Of a stretch of 64,000 nucleotides of DNA, positions 33,000-43,519 are shown in pieces. Source of the DNA: Elephas maximus indicus. Lineage: Eukaryota > Chordata > Mammalia > Proboscidea > Elephantidae. Within the stretch, counting starts at the first letter, position 1. Every line of letters begins with the position of its first letter. Under the pieces are notes generated by a model. That model was given only the letters and a program-made list of their open reading frames with translations. It did not search any database and had not been told where the DNA came from. The position numbers and the translations under genes were made by a program. The stretch covers positions 3,652,924 to 3,716,923 of the forward strand of contig NC_064823.1 in assembly GCF_024166365.1 (NCBI RefSeq). Direction: 5' to 3'.

Positions 33000-33615
33000 G
33001 AACGCGGGCTCTTGTCCTGTCTATTAGCCAATGGAAGTAAGATGAACGTCACATAACCAGTTGCAAGGCAACAGAAAGTGGGAATTTATTGTTTGCACAA
33101 ACAAGGAGCAACTGAGGCCTAGCAGCCAAAAGATCACAAGCTCCCCACCCCAGAGAAGCTGGGAGCTTTTATATCCTTGAGTCCCCCAGGGGCCAGGATT
33201 GGCACTGGAAATCCAAAACCCTGAGCCCTCCCATGTCCAAATTAGGTGATCCAGCTGCTGAGTCATGCTGCAAAGGAATGAACTTTTCACTTTGCAAACA
33301 GGCTTGGCACCGTGGTGTGCTGGAAAATATCTTCCTCTCCTGCATGTTCAAGGCCAGGGTCAAGTTCAGGGCCATGGCTCCTCAGGTCCTGTGGAAGCGT
33401 TAAGATCCTGGTTGCATGCACAGGTTTCTTGTGCCAAATTCAAACCACGGTTAGGGCCACAGTGCCGCCTGCCAAGCCAGTTAGAAACCTGGCCTTGGTG
33501 GGCTACAAGGGGCAAGAGAAACTGCAGCAAAGCGGGGAAGCCTCCGCAGGGCTTCTAAAGGAACTATGAAAATTTCTCTTGCTCTATGATTTATGTTAAG
33601 AACAGCCTGTTGGCA
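33000..33615 (-). mobile_element. Probable retroviral LTR of another family
   Basis: On the minus strand there is a TATA box (gatataaaagctcccag, complement of 33,163-33,180), then a U5/R-like segment and an AATAAA signal (complement of 33,085-33,092). That order and spacing (about 90 bp) suggest an LTR promoter and polyadenylation unit. Ends and TSD not resolved; family unknown. Confidence 0.4.
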
Positions 33616-33621
33616 CCTCTG

Positions 33622-33741
33622 CTGTTGTTAGAAGCCCTTAAGCCATTTCCGACTCATAGCGACCCCACGTGACAGAGTAGAACTGCCCCATAGGGTTTTC
33701 TTGGCAGTAGTCTTTACAGATACAGATTGCCAGATCTTTCT
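33622..33741 (-). mobile_element. AfroSINE, head lost
   Basis: Reverse copy: 'ccatttccgactcatagcgacccc', 'cagagtagaactgccccatagggttttcttgg', stopping near 'gattgccagatctttc'. Confidence 0.8.
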
Positions 33742-34224
33742 AGCTGTTGCTAAGCACTTCCCAAATGTCAGGTAAAACAGGGACATTTGGTCTCTTGCTG
33801 TGCAGGGATCATGGAATGGACTGACTACCATTTGAAATCAAGACTCAGTAAAGGGTTCAGCTGCCACAGGAAGGGATGGGAAGTTGGCTCTTGCCTCTCT
33901 CCATGGACTTCAGGGAGAAATTTACTGGAAACTGCCAGTTTGTAACATGTTCTTGATAGAGTCCTGCTCGAAAGAATGCCTCCCTCTTTAAACAAAGCAA
34001 ATTTCTCCGGTTTACTGACAGCAGAACCAATTTAAGAGTTTGTGTTTTTGTATCTGGAAACATCTCTTTGATGATAACATCTTGAGCCATTTGGACTGCT
34101 CACACAGGGAAGAGGCCTAGGTAGAAAATGTAAAAATTCTCACTTTGGAAATTTTTTGAAAGGAAGTACTTCTATTACCAATCAGGATTTTAAAATAGGA
34201 ACAGCAATCTATCATTAATTGGTA
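33742..34224. other. Unclassified stretch
   Basis: No repeat or exon recognised. Confidence 0.35.
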
Positions 34225-34350
34225 GGTTTCATAAGTATGATCTCATTTAATCCTCTCATTAACCCTATGAAGTGGTTATTATCACCCTATTTTTAAAAAG
34301 AGGCAGGCATGGCTAAATCAGATTAAGAAATTTGCTCAAGATTAGCTGAC
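34225..34350 (-). mobile_element. MIR-like fragment
   Basis: 'atgatctcatttaatcctctcattaaccctatgaagtggttatta' then 'aaagaggcaggcatggctaaatcag', complement-of-MIR order. Confidence 0.7.
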
Positions 34351-34389
34351 TAAAAAGGAACACAAAGAGGGGAGGAGGGATGAATAAGT

Positions 34390-35255
34390 GGAGCTCAAAG
34401 GATTTCTAGGGTCGTGAAACTATTCTGTATGATATGACAATGGTGGACACATGAACGTTATGCATTTGTCAAAACCTATAGGACTGCACAACACAAAGAG
34501 TGAACCCTAATATAAACTGTGTGGGTTCATCAATGTGGCTAGGCCATGATTCTCAGTGGTTCGGCAGATATGATGTAATCACTATCCAGGACATGATCTG
34601 TTGTGACCAGCCAATCAGCTGAAAGGGGAGTTTCCTTGGGGGTATGGCCTGCATCCAATATATATGGATGTTCTGGCAAAGCTTGCCTTCTCTCGATCCT
34701 GCATCTGACCAGTCATTCTCTGACCTCCAGTTCTCGGGACGTGAGCCAGCAATGTGCCCTCTGACGTACAGATTTTGGGATTTGCCAGTTCCCACAGCCC
34801 TGTGAGCCAGTAACCTGCCTTTTGACCTATCGATTTTGAGTTTGTGAACCCCTGCAACCATGTGAGTCAGTAGAAGCCTCTGGCCTGACATCCGAATCAT
34901 AGATTTGGGACTAGCCAGCCTCCACAACTGTGTGACCCATTTCCTTGAAATAAATCTCTCTGTATATATACTTACATTTTTTTTTTTATGTACATATATA
35001 GGCTTCACTGGTTTTGCTCCTCTAGAGAACCCAACCTAAGACATAAACTATGGACTTTAGATAATCAAAATGTATCAATATTGGTTCATGAATTTTAACA
35101 AGTGTACGCACTAATGCAAGATGCTAGTACTAGGAGAAACTATGCTCAGGGGGGAGAGGGGTACCTAAGAACTCTCTGTACTTTCTGTACAATTTTTCTG
35201 TAAACCTAAAACTGTTCTCAATAATAAAGTGTATTTAACAACTGGAAAAAATAGG
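34390..35255 (+). mobile_element. Ancient L1M 3'-UTR, split by an ERVL LTR
   Basis: Left part: 'gaaactattctgtatgatatgacaatggtggac...caaaacctataggactgcacaacacaaagagtgaaccctaata'. It resumes at 35,044 with 'ctatggactttagataatc' and ends 'aacctaaaactgttctcaataataaagtg'. These are hallmark L1M 3'-end phrases. The split falls exactly at the TAAAC duplication of the LTR. Confidence 0.75.
34518..35043 (+). mobile_element. ERVL-type solo LTR with 5-bp TSD
   Basis: TGTGTGGGTTCATCAATG... to ...AACCTAAGACA, flanked by a perfect TAAAC at 34,513-34,517 and 35,044-35,048. Contains 'ccttgaaataaatctctctgta' (polyadenylation region) and the 'tcctctagagaacccaacctaagaca' terminus shared with the provirus LTRs. 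Confidence 0.94.
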
Positions 35256-35552
35256 GGGGGAGGAACGGGGACTTGGATTTGATCCCTGGCTCTGTGGCCT
35301 TGAAGTCTTCTGTATGATATTGTGGCTGATGCTGTAGACTCCATGAAAGGATCAGACAGTTTACAACAGGGAAACTCAGGCAACTCCTCAACCACTGAGG
35401 CCAATATTTATAGCATAGTCTCTTTATTTTGTTTAAAAGTACAATTACAGGTCAGATACAAAATGTAAATACCCAAACACATTACTAAGTAAAAAGTTAA
35501 AAGGTTTTAATTAATAGTTATCTGGAGTTGTCCAGATAGTGCTTCCAACTAT

Positions 35553-35805
35553 TGTTGTTGTTAGGTGCCATCAAGTCGGTTCCAACTCATAGCGACCCAA
35601 TGCACACAGAATGAAACTCTGCCCGGTCCTGCGCCATCCTTACAATCACTGGTATGCTCGAGCTCATTGTTGCAGCCACTGTGTCCATCCACCTCCTTGA
35701 GGGTCTTCTTCTTTTCCGCTGACCCTATACTTTGGCAAGCATGATGTCCTTCTCCAGGGACTGATCCCTCCTGACAACATGTCCAAAGTATTTAAGACGC
35801 TTCCA
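35553..35805 (-). mobile_element. RTE LINE 3'-end fragment
   Basis: Matches the RTE 3' region at 19,986-20,240 ('ttgttgttgttaggtgccatcaagtcggttccaac', 'gaccctatactttggcaagcatgatgtcc', 'acatgtccaaagtat'). Severely 5'-truncated, as typical for RTE copies. Confidence 0.88.
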
Positions 35806-35894
35806 AGTATCAGTATAATTTAATCAATAATTGAGTCTGTAAAGTTATAATAAAGATGATGAAAAAAAAGTGAGGTAAGAAGTGTGACTTTTTT

Positions 35895-36030
35895 TCATTT
35901 TTTACAATTGATAAAGCTGAGACATAGAGAGAGAAGTGACTTGCCCAGGGTACATAGCTACAGTCGTGAATGCAGAACTGGGGCCTGGATTTTCTTGTCT
36001 TCTTACTCTTAAACCAGCATGTTCTGCCTC
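35895..36030 (-). mobile_element. MIR-like fragment
   Basis: 'ataaagctgagacatagagagagaagtgacttgcccagggtacatagc' then 'aaccagcatgttctgcctcc', complement-of-MIR order. Confidence 0.7.
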
Positions 36031-36295
36031 CTTTATAAGCAAACACGTATGTGACTCACGTTGTCTAAATATAAAGAGATGCCATGTATCATGTCATCCT
36101 TATTTTTCCAATGAGTTTTCTCTGTGTATTAGCCGAATTAAATATGGAGTAAAACCTATTACAGCTGCAACTCGAGGGGACTACCTTGTTTTTATAGGTC
36201 TCACCAATTTTCTGCCTTTGACAGGGTACGGTCACCGCTTTTCTATTGCTCTTTGTTTTGTGGTTTTTGCCTTACACAAATTCAGGCTTTTCAGG

Positions 36296-36848
36296 TGTCA
36301 TGGATTGAATTGTGTCAACTTGGTTAGGCCATGATCCCCAGTATTGTGTGGCTGTCCTCCATTTTATGATTGATATAATTTTCCTACGTGTTGTAAATCC
36401 TGGTCTCTAAAAACTGTGGTTAATGAAGCAAGGTTAGATTATGTTAAAGAGGATTAGGGTGGGATGCAACACCTTCACACAGATCACATCCCTGATCCAA
36501 TGTAATAGGAGTTTCCCTGGGTTGTAGCCTGCACCACCTTTTATCTTACAAGAGATAAAAGGAAAAGGAAGTGAGCAGAGAGTGGTGGACCTCATACCAC
36601 CAAGAACACAGCACAAGGGGCAGAGTGCATCCTTTGGTCCTGGGGTTCCTGCCTTGAGAAGCTCCTAGTCCAGGGGAAGATTGATGACAAGGACCTTCCT
36701 CCGGAGACAACAGAGAGAAAGCCTTGCCCTGGAGCTGACGCCCTGAATTTGGACTTCTAGCCTACTAGACTGTGAGAGAATAAATTTCTCATTGTTAAAG
36801 CCATCCCCTTGTGGTATTTCTGTTATGGCAGCACTAAATGACTGAGAC
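36296..36848 (+). mobile_element. MaLR solo LTR
   Basis: TGTCATGGATTGAATTGTG... with 'gtggtatttctgttatggcagcactaaatgactgagac' at its end. Flanks TCAGG and GCAGG suggest a decayed TSD. The terminal CA is mutated to CG. Confidence 0.88.
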
Positions 36849-36924
36849 GCAGGTTTTACTGTATAAACTATTATTGGATTGACGCAATGGCCTCAAACAT
36901 ACCAACTCTCATGAAGATGCGGCA

Positions 36925-36990
36925 GGACTGGGCAACATCTCATTCTGTTATACAGAAGGTTGCTATGAGTCAGGGCAGATTCCATGGCAA
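36925..36990 (+). mobile_element. RTE-tailed repeat fragment
   Basis: 'gggcaacatctcattctgttatacagaaggttgctatgagtcag' resembles the end of the composite repeat at 41,185-41,215. Short. Confidence 0.5.
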
Positions 36991-37657
36991 ATAATAACAA
37001 CAAATGAGGGACAGAGATAAAAGAGTCAAATGTCTAGTAATATTTAATATACTAATTTGGTTGTATGTATATTTAAATCATATATTAGGTTTAAAAAAAA
37101 CCTTAATTAAATATTGCTATTTTAGTCTGATTTCATGGAACAATTTTATCCAAGCTCTTCATATGCCTCTTCAACATTCGTGCCACCATCATCATTAGAG
37201 TCCCTTTTGGAACCATCTAACACAGTTTTCCAGAGCAGACCCTTTCTTCTGCCTAAGCCCTGAAAATTCCATGTGTGACACTGTCATTGGAAATGTCATC
37301 CCATGTTTTAAATTTGTCCTCTAAATTTAGATTTATCATTGCTACAAGTATAACTACTGTTATTGCTTGTAAGTGATCTTTAAGAAGCTCATGACAGAAC
37401 AATTAACAAGGTCCTATTCCAGGAATAAATGCTGAGTATTAAATTTCTTTGTCTTCTTTACCAATGCTACCAGGTGATCCTCTCTACAAGCATCCAAACT
37501 TAGGATAGATTGGATTTGTTTCATGTTAATGGGTCTTTCCCAAATGGAACACTTTCTTCTTCAAAATCATGTGAGAAAATTTGTAAGAACTTCCATATGA
37601 GGAGACCCTCTGCTTTCTGAGGGCTTGCTTTTAGGAAATAAAAGCATTTGCCTCAAA
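36991..37657. other. Unclassified, probably single-copy
   Basis: AT-rich, no repeat or exon recognised. Confidence 0.35.
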
Positions 37658-37826
37658 ATAAAACCCCAAAAATCAAACCTGTTGCAGTAGAGTTAATTCT
37701 GACTGATAGCGACCCTATAGGACAGAGTAGAACTGCCCCACAGGATTTCCAAGGAGCAGCTGGTGGATTCAAACTGCTGACCTTTTGAACTGCTGAACTC
37801 TTAACTACTACACCACTGGGGCTCCT
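37658..37826 (-). mobile_element. AfroSINE
   Basis: Reverse copy from 'aaaaccccaaaaatcaaacctgttgc' to 'actacaccactggggctcc'. The usual 'ggttagcagcc' block before the head is degraded. Confidence 0.85.
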
Positions 37827-37916
37827 TGACTGAAAATAGCAGCACAAAAATAGGAAAGGGGAGGGGAAAGACCGGGAGGGTGACATGCCTAAATTTACCC
37901 TGTGGAAACAATGACG

Positions 37917-38136
37917 AGGAGTCCCTGGATGGCACAAACGGTTAACACACTCAGCTTCTAACTGAAAGGCTAGAGTTTCGAGTCCACCCAGAGGCATCGC
38001 AGAAGAAAGGCTTGGCAATTTTGGCAATCTAATTCTGAAAGGTTAAAAACCCTATGGAGAACAGTTCTACTCTGACACAAATGGGGTTGCGGGAAGTAGA
38101 AATCTACTCTATGGCAACTGGTTTGGGTTTTTTTGA
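37917..38136 (+). mobile_element. AfroSINE, 'ggaagaaag' variant
   Basis: 'gaggagtccctggatggcacaaacggttaacacactcagc', 'gagtccacccagaggcatcgcagaagaaaggcttgg', 'ctactctgacacaaatggggttgc'. It carries a small duplication of 'ggcaattttggcaat'. Confidence 0.85.
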
Positions 38137-38918
38137 ACAATGGCAAAACCAAAATTGAATTTTTTTTTTAAGTTGTATTATCGTGTTTATGCTTAGCTGA
38201 GGCAGAAAATTCCTTGGGAAAGCTCATGAGCCACCAGTTACATACTCAAATCTGGGTTTGTGGCAGAGTTCTCACGTGTTGGTGATTCTGGCCTTTAGGG
38301 TTCAACGGGTGGAAACCCTGGTGACAGCTTTCCCGCCCTCTTCTGCATGTGGGCTGCGGGAATGTTGGCCTCCAACGGGCTCAGACCTGCCCAGACCCTT
38401 GCTGCTCGGTAGGGCTTTTGTCCTTCAGACAGAAGATTGAGGCTTGGCCGGTGGCAGCTGGGCTTCCACCCTGCTCTCCGATCCTTCCACTCCCCTACTC
38501 TTAGGCCTCATCCTCCTTTGGTTAGAGCTACTTTCCCTCACACTAGTATTCAAAACAAACATTTAAGTTGTATTTCTTATTCATTTTGTCTTTTGTTTCT
38601 TGGAATTTCAATGTATTTTTTTTTCTACTGTGTATTGTGGGTTAAATAGGCTTTTGTGGGCTAGTGGAAGAACATTGTTTCCAATGCAAAATGCATTCTG
38701 TGTTGGAAACAAACAACATACACAGAGAACCTTCAGGAACACGACCTCTTTGTGGAGTCTGGGTTGCCTGTCCAACCTGGTATACCAGAGCTAAAGCCTA
38801 CACGGGTTCTCTTTTCAAATCCGGACAGTCTATATTTTCAAAAATCTCCATCTGGGAAGGAAAGTAATTAATCTGGCCATATTTGGGGCATCCTGGGAAA
38901 CAAGTGGTTTGATTTTTT
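38137..38918. other. Unclassified stretch
   Basis: No exon or clear repeat. The GC-richer 38,280-38,500 part gives short open frames on both strands without recognisable motifs. Confidence 0.35.
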
Positions 38919-38941
38919 TCTTTCTTTCTTTCTTTCTTTTA
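38916..38941. repeat. (CTTT)n microsatellite
   Basis: Five CTTT/TTTC units in a row next to an AT-rich stretch. Confidence 0.85.
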
Positions 38942-38961
38942 ATTATACTCTTCAATTTGGA

Positions 38962-39172
38962 AGGCCTTTGGATTGTGCAAATAGCTAAGCACTGGATTAC
39001 TAACAGAAACATTGATGGTTCAAACCCACCCAGAGGCACCTCGGAAGTAAGGCCTGGGGATCTACTTCCCTAAAGATTACAACCAAGAAAACCCTTTGGA
39101 GCTCAGTTCTATTCTATAACAGATGGAGTTGCCATGAGGCAGAATCGACTCAGAGGCAATAGGTTTTAATTT
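38962..39172 (+). mobile_element. AfroSINE variant, diverged
   Basis: 'gattgtgcaaatagctaagcactgg', 'ggttcaaacccacccagaggcacctcggaagtaaggcctgg', 'gattacaaccaagaaaaccctttggagctcag', tail 'gactcagaggcaataggtttt'. Confidence 0.78.
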
Positions 39173-39319
39173 GGGGGGTAGGTGGGGAGTCAGCTAGAAA
39201 TAAATTGATATAATTGCCCTAGTTCTCTTTAGGAAAACACCAGCCCTCTGAAAAGAAGGTGGTGGGATAAACCATTCAATTATTTGACAAAGATAATTTA
39301 CTTACTTAATCAAATCACT

Positions 39320-39960
39320 CCACAACCATTTATGTAGCACCTACGATGTGCTGGACCCTGCTTTAGGTGTGCCAGTAACAGCTTGGACAAGACAGATGAG
39401 GTTTATGGGGTGACTGACACTAAGTAATAGAATAAATCAAGTAAACAAGGGCTTGTAAGGTAATGACAAACATTATGATGAAAATAAAAGAGAAGAGGTG
39501 ATAATTGTACCTGGGGAGCTACTTTTGGTTGGGTGGTCAGGGAAGACCTCTCTGAGGAGGTGACCTCTCTGAGGAGGTGACTTTTATACTAAGACCAAAG
39601 AACAGCTATGAGAGAAATACGGGAAAGAATATTCCAGGGAAAGGGAATAGCTAGTGCAAAGGTTCTGAGGTGGGATAGGACTTGATTTTATTCCAGGAAC
39701 AGAAGGGATCCATGTGGCTGGAATGGAGAAAGGAGGAGAGTGTAAAGGAAGAGGAGCTTGCAAAGGTCATCAGGGGTCAGATCTGTAGGACTCTGAGGCC
39801 AGGGTAAGCTGTTTAGATTTGTTCCTAAGTGCAATGGACCACAGTGGCAAGCTTTAAGCAGGGCAGTGACTTCCGTGACCTTACTTGAAAGGCCACTTGG
39901 CTATTCCATGGAGAGCAGGCAGGACTAGAAGCAGAAGCACTGATGACAGTGGTAACAGTC
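39320..39960 (+). mobile_element. L2 LINE-like 3' region
   Basis: 'gtgctggaccctgctttaggtgtgcc', 'tggtcagggaagacctctctgaggaggtgac' (the second clause duplicated at 39,555-39,582), 'atattccagggaaagggaatagctagtgcaaagg' and 'aagctgtttagatttgttcctaagtgcaatggacc' have the order of an ancient L2-type 3' end. Family call moderate. Confidence 0.5.
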
Positions 39961-39969
39961 TGGGTGGTT

Positions 39970-40145
39970 GCAGCCACTGTGTACTTCCCATGTGCCCACA
40001 ACTCTTCAGAGTGTATCACCTACGTCACACCAATTAATCCTCACAACCATCAATTTACGAGTTTACAAATAGAAATTACTAGAATTTCCATATTGTATAT
40101 AAAGAAATGAGGCCTAGAAAAATAAAGAAACTTGCCTCCAGCTGC
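39970..40145 (-). mobile_element. MIR-like fragment
   Basis: 'caccaattaatcctcacaaccatc...acgagtttacaaatagaaa' then 'gaaatgaggcctagaaaaataaagaaacttgcctcc', complement-of-MIR order, diverged. Confidence 0.55.
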
Positions 40146-40520
40146 TGGGTTAAAAAAAAAAAAATTTTTTAATAATTTTATGTCAATAATGTATTCATTA
40201 TAAGAAAGCCTTTTAAAATGAGTAAAAAGAAATAAATAATCCCTTGAGATTATATCACCCACAGTAAACATTTTGGTTTATATTTCTTCAGATGTTATTC
40301 TCTGCAACTATATTTATATGTTCATAAAAATGTGATCTACTGTTATTATAGCACATGGCTGCTTGCTTTTATACATGAAATAATTCCTAGATTATAGCTT
40401 CCCACATTTTTATTATTAATTTTAAGAATACTGTCCACAAGTCCATCTTGAATAACACAACAAATGTTGAGTATTGTACACAGAATTAGGTATACTGTTG
40501 GATAGATAATTAATAATTAA

Positions 40521-40585
40521 TCAGTTCTACTCTGAGACACATGGTCCCCACGAGTCAGGAGTGACTTGACTGAAACTGGTTATAA
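40521..40585 (+). mobile_element. AfroSINE tail fragment
   Basis: 'cagttctactctgagacacatggtccccacgagtcaggagtgac' is the 3' part of the 'acacatgg' AfroSINE variant. Confidence 0.7.
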
Positions 40586-40814
40586 GTTTAAATATAACAC
40601 AATCACCATAAGAAGAGACTATATCCAGAGATTTGCTACCATATTGATACCAAGATGAGCAAAACACACATACACATATGAAGTATTAATTAAGGATGAT
40701 GTTAACTGGAAAAAATAAGAATATTATGTAATATGATTGCATTTTATCTATGATTTTATATTTTTACACAGTGTCTGAAAGGACATATGCCATAAAGTTT
40801 ACAGTGGTTACCAT

Positions 40815-41222
40815 TGGTTGTTACCACCACCCATCTGTCAGTTTGTCATACTGTGGTACCTTGCCTGTTGCTGTGATGCTGGAAGCTATGCCAGCAGTAT
40901 TTCAAAAACCAGCAGGGTCACCCATGGTGGACAGGTTTCAGTGGAGTTTCCAGTCTAGACATAGTAGGAAGAAAAACCTGGCAATCTACTTCCAAAAACC
41001 AGCCAATGAAAACCTTGTGGCTCACAACATAACACTGTCCAACTCACACGCTTTGGAGGAATCAGTCACTGGATGAAAGGAACACTTTTGGTGAAGGAGA
41101 CCTTGTTGAGATGGATTGGCACAATAGACGCAGTGATGGACTCGAACTTGCCAGCAATCGTTGGGAAGATGAAGCATCGGGCAACATTGCACTCTGTTGT
41201 GCATAAGGTCACCACGACCAAA
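40815..41222 (+). mobile_element. RTE-tailed composite repeat (AfroSINE2-like)
   Basis: Complement of the repeat at 19,013-19,430 in its first part ('gtttgtcatactgtggtacc', 'gtgatgctggaagctatgcc', 'caccatggtggacaggtttcag'-like), followed by 'ggcaatctacttccaaaaacc...gagatggattggcacaatagacg' and an RTE-like tail ('gggcaacattgcactctgttgtgcataaggtc'). About 408 bp. No ORF of note. Confidence 0.6.
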
Positions 41223-41460
41223 TGGCAGTTATCTATGGGTTGTTAGGACTATGAGCGATTCTTACTTTCTTCTTTTTTTCTTTGCTATATTTCTAATACC
41301 TCTATGATGGGTGTTTTTCTTATAAGAATAATGAAGTAAATGATGGTTTAAAATTACAAAGATTGGATGTTTAACAAAAATTTAATGAAATTCCCCCAAA
41401 AAGCATCTTTCTGTCCTCTTCCACTTCCAAAGCTCAAAAGTCATCTGTCAGGTAAATTTT

Positions 41461-41500
41461 GTGGTATTTCTGTTAGAGCAGCACTAGATAACTAAGACAC
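41461..41500 (+). mobile_element. MaLR LTR 3'-end fragment
   Basis: 'gtggtatttctgttagagcagcactagataactaagacac' is the closing segment of the MaLR LTRs here; the rest is missing. Confidence 0.8.
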
Positions 41501-41654
41501 TCCATAAGTACTACCTTGTATGGCACCATGAAAATTGATGTGGAGCTTCCTAAAAAACTTTTCCTTTACTCCTGGAATTGTTAACTGCCCTGTTACTTCC
41601 CTTTCCCTCTGTAAGTGCCTCTTCATGATTTGGACGGATATGACTTCCATTCCT

Positions 41655-41715
41655 CTCAAACAAGTTATTTAATCAGAATCTCAGGTTTCCTCATCTGTAA
41701 ATGGAATACACCTCC
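41655..41715 (+). mobile_element. MIR-like fragment
   Basis: 'caagttatttaatcagaatctcaggtttcctcatctgtaaatggaat' has the MIR core order. Short. Confidence 0.55.
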
Positions 41716-41849
41716 TCTCACTTATGAATTATCTCGTTATCTGATATTTCGCATTTATATCAACAGTAAAAAATCTACTATCTGACTATTTTGCACATTG
41801 GTGACACGTCTGGCAGTAATGAATGCCGTGGTGCAATCATTGTGGCTGT

Positions 41850-41960
41850 AATGGCTAAGGTTACGTGTCAACTTGGCCAGGCCGTGATTCTCAGCAGTTT
41901 GGCAGTTATGTGGTGATATAATTTGGCAGTTATGTAATGATGTAGTCATCGTCCATATCC
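41850..41960 (+). mobile_element. ERVL-type LTR 5' fragment
   Basis: 'taatggctaaggttacgtgtcaacttggccaggccgtgattctcagcagtt' equals the start of the provirus LTR; 'ttggcagttatgtgg/ttggcagttatgtaatg' is a short internal duplication. Confidence 0.75.
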
Positions 41961-42194
41961 TCTTAATGCCAGTTGCGCATAACAATCTGATTTTTGAAAC
42001 CTAACCGTGTTGGTAAGTGAGGAGAGGGTATGTTTCTATCAGGTCATTTTAAGGATTCAATGAGATTATGTGAATCAAGCTTCTAGAACACAGTAGGCTG
42101 TTCTCACTTCTCTCCTGCCTTTCTATGCCAGGCCTCTTAAGGGTCTCTTTACTATGCATGAGGTGTGTGGCATAGTTGAAGGCCCAATGGCCCT

Positions 42195-42275
42195 TGATTT
42201 GAGCCTCCTTTGTGTGACCCTGGACAAGTCTTTAAACCTCTATGATTATTGTGAGCACAAATGAGATAACGATGC
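42195..42275 (+). mobile_element. MIR-like fragment
   Basis: 'tgagcctcctttgtgtgaccctggacaagtctttaaacctctatg' then 'gagcacaaatgagataacga'. Confidence 0.6.
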
Positions 42276-42549
42276 CAAATTACTTTCTGTTTCAAGATAA
42301 AGCTTCCCAAATACTAGAAAAGTGTACAGCAGCAAGTCCATTGCATGACAACCTGCCCCCAAACGAGACAAATCTACTACATAACTGAAGAATTTTTGAA
42401 ATGCATTTTCAGAGGGACTATTTTGAAATATTAAGGAGAGTTAGCTACAAATATTCCAAATCTTACACAGGTTTGGGAAGGGAAAGATTATTAACTTGCC
42501 CCCCGCCCCCCACCTCATCTGCAACTGAGAATGAACTGTCAGCTGCTGC

Positions 42550-42842
42550 TGAGTGGGCCCTTGGCTCACGGTGATCCCACACACAGCTGAACGAAATGCT
42601 GCCCAGTCCTGGGCCGTCCTCATGATGAGTTGTTATGATCCACAGGGTTTTTGGAAGGAGATGGCAAGGCCTTTGTTCCTAGTCCATCTTAGACTGGAAG
42701 CTCCACTGAAACCTGTTCAGCATCGTAGTAACGCAGAGGCCTTCAATGACAGCTGGGTGGTGGGTGTACGTGAGTTGTATTGGCCAAGAATCAAACCCAG
42801 GTCTCCTTCACGGAAGGGGAATATTCTACCACAGAACCACTG
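42550..42842 (-). mobile_element. RTE-tailed composite repeat (AfroSINE2-like)
   Basis: Left end 'gtgggcccttggctcacggtgatcccacacacagctgaacgaaatgctgcccagtcctggg' is RTE-3'-like; 'gactggaagctccactgaaacctgttcagcatcg' matches the complement of part of 40,880-40,960; right end 'gaatcaaacccaggtctcc...ctaccacagaaccactgcc' is a tRNA-like head in reverse. Confidence 0.65.
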
Positions 42843-42847
42843 CCTAT

Positions 42848-43024
42848 ATCTGTTGCTGCAGAGTCAATTTTGACTCATAGCGACCCTATAGGACGGAGTA
42901 AAACTGCCCCATAGGGTTTCCAATGCTGAAATCTTTACAGAAGCAGACCACCACATCTTTCTCCCACAGAGCGGCTGGTGGGTTTGAACCGCTGACCTTT
43001 ATCCACTGCACTGCCAGGCCTCCT
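42848..43024 (-). mobile_element. AfroSINE, long type
   Basis: Reverse copy from 'tgttgctgcagagtcaattttgac' to 'ccactgcactgccaggcctcc'; carries the 'gctgaaatctttacagaagcag' block. Confidence 0.88.
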
Positions 43025-43519
43025 ATTGAACCACCACCTAGCCTGCTTCAAATCAGAAGCTTTTACCACAAAATGACCTGCATAAGTAGAGAATCACAGG
43101 GAGGTCAGTTCAGAGAATGGAGCACAGCCAATGTGGAGCGGGTGCCCAGACCTAACAGCCAAGCCAAGAAACAGGCTGCTGGCTCTGCTGGAGAATGCCT
43201 GCTCACTTCAGGCTTGAGATACACCCGGGATATCAGGTTGGGAACAAGTACTTATAGCTTGCAGAACACCTGTCCTTACACCAGTGTTGCTCAACTGGCA
43301 TTTTTCTCTAAAGAAGGCTCACAGCTCGCAGTGCAAGACCCACCATAGTTAGTTTCTCTGTGTTCCCCTATCTCAAGCACTGGAGACTCTGGGTGGTGCA
43401 AATGGTTCACGTGCCTAGCTGTTAACCAAAAGGTTGGTGGTTCAAGTTCACCCAGAGGCCCCTTGGAAGAAAGGCCTGGTGATTGGCTTCTGAAAAATCA
43501 GCGATTAAAAACCCTAAGG

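Noticed and set aside
33265-33569. Two overlapping plus-strand frames (97 and 85 codons)
   Set aside because: They lie opposite an LTR-like segment and overlap in two frames; neither has a recognisable domain.
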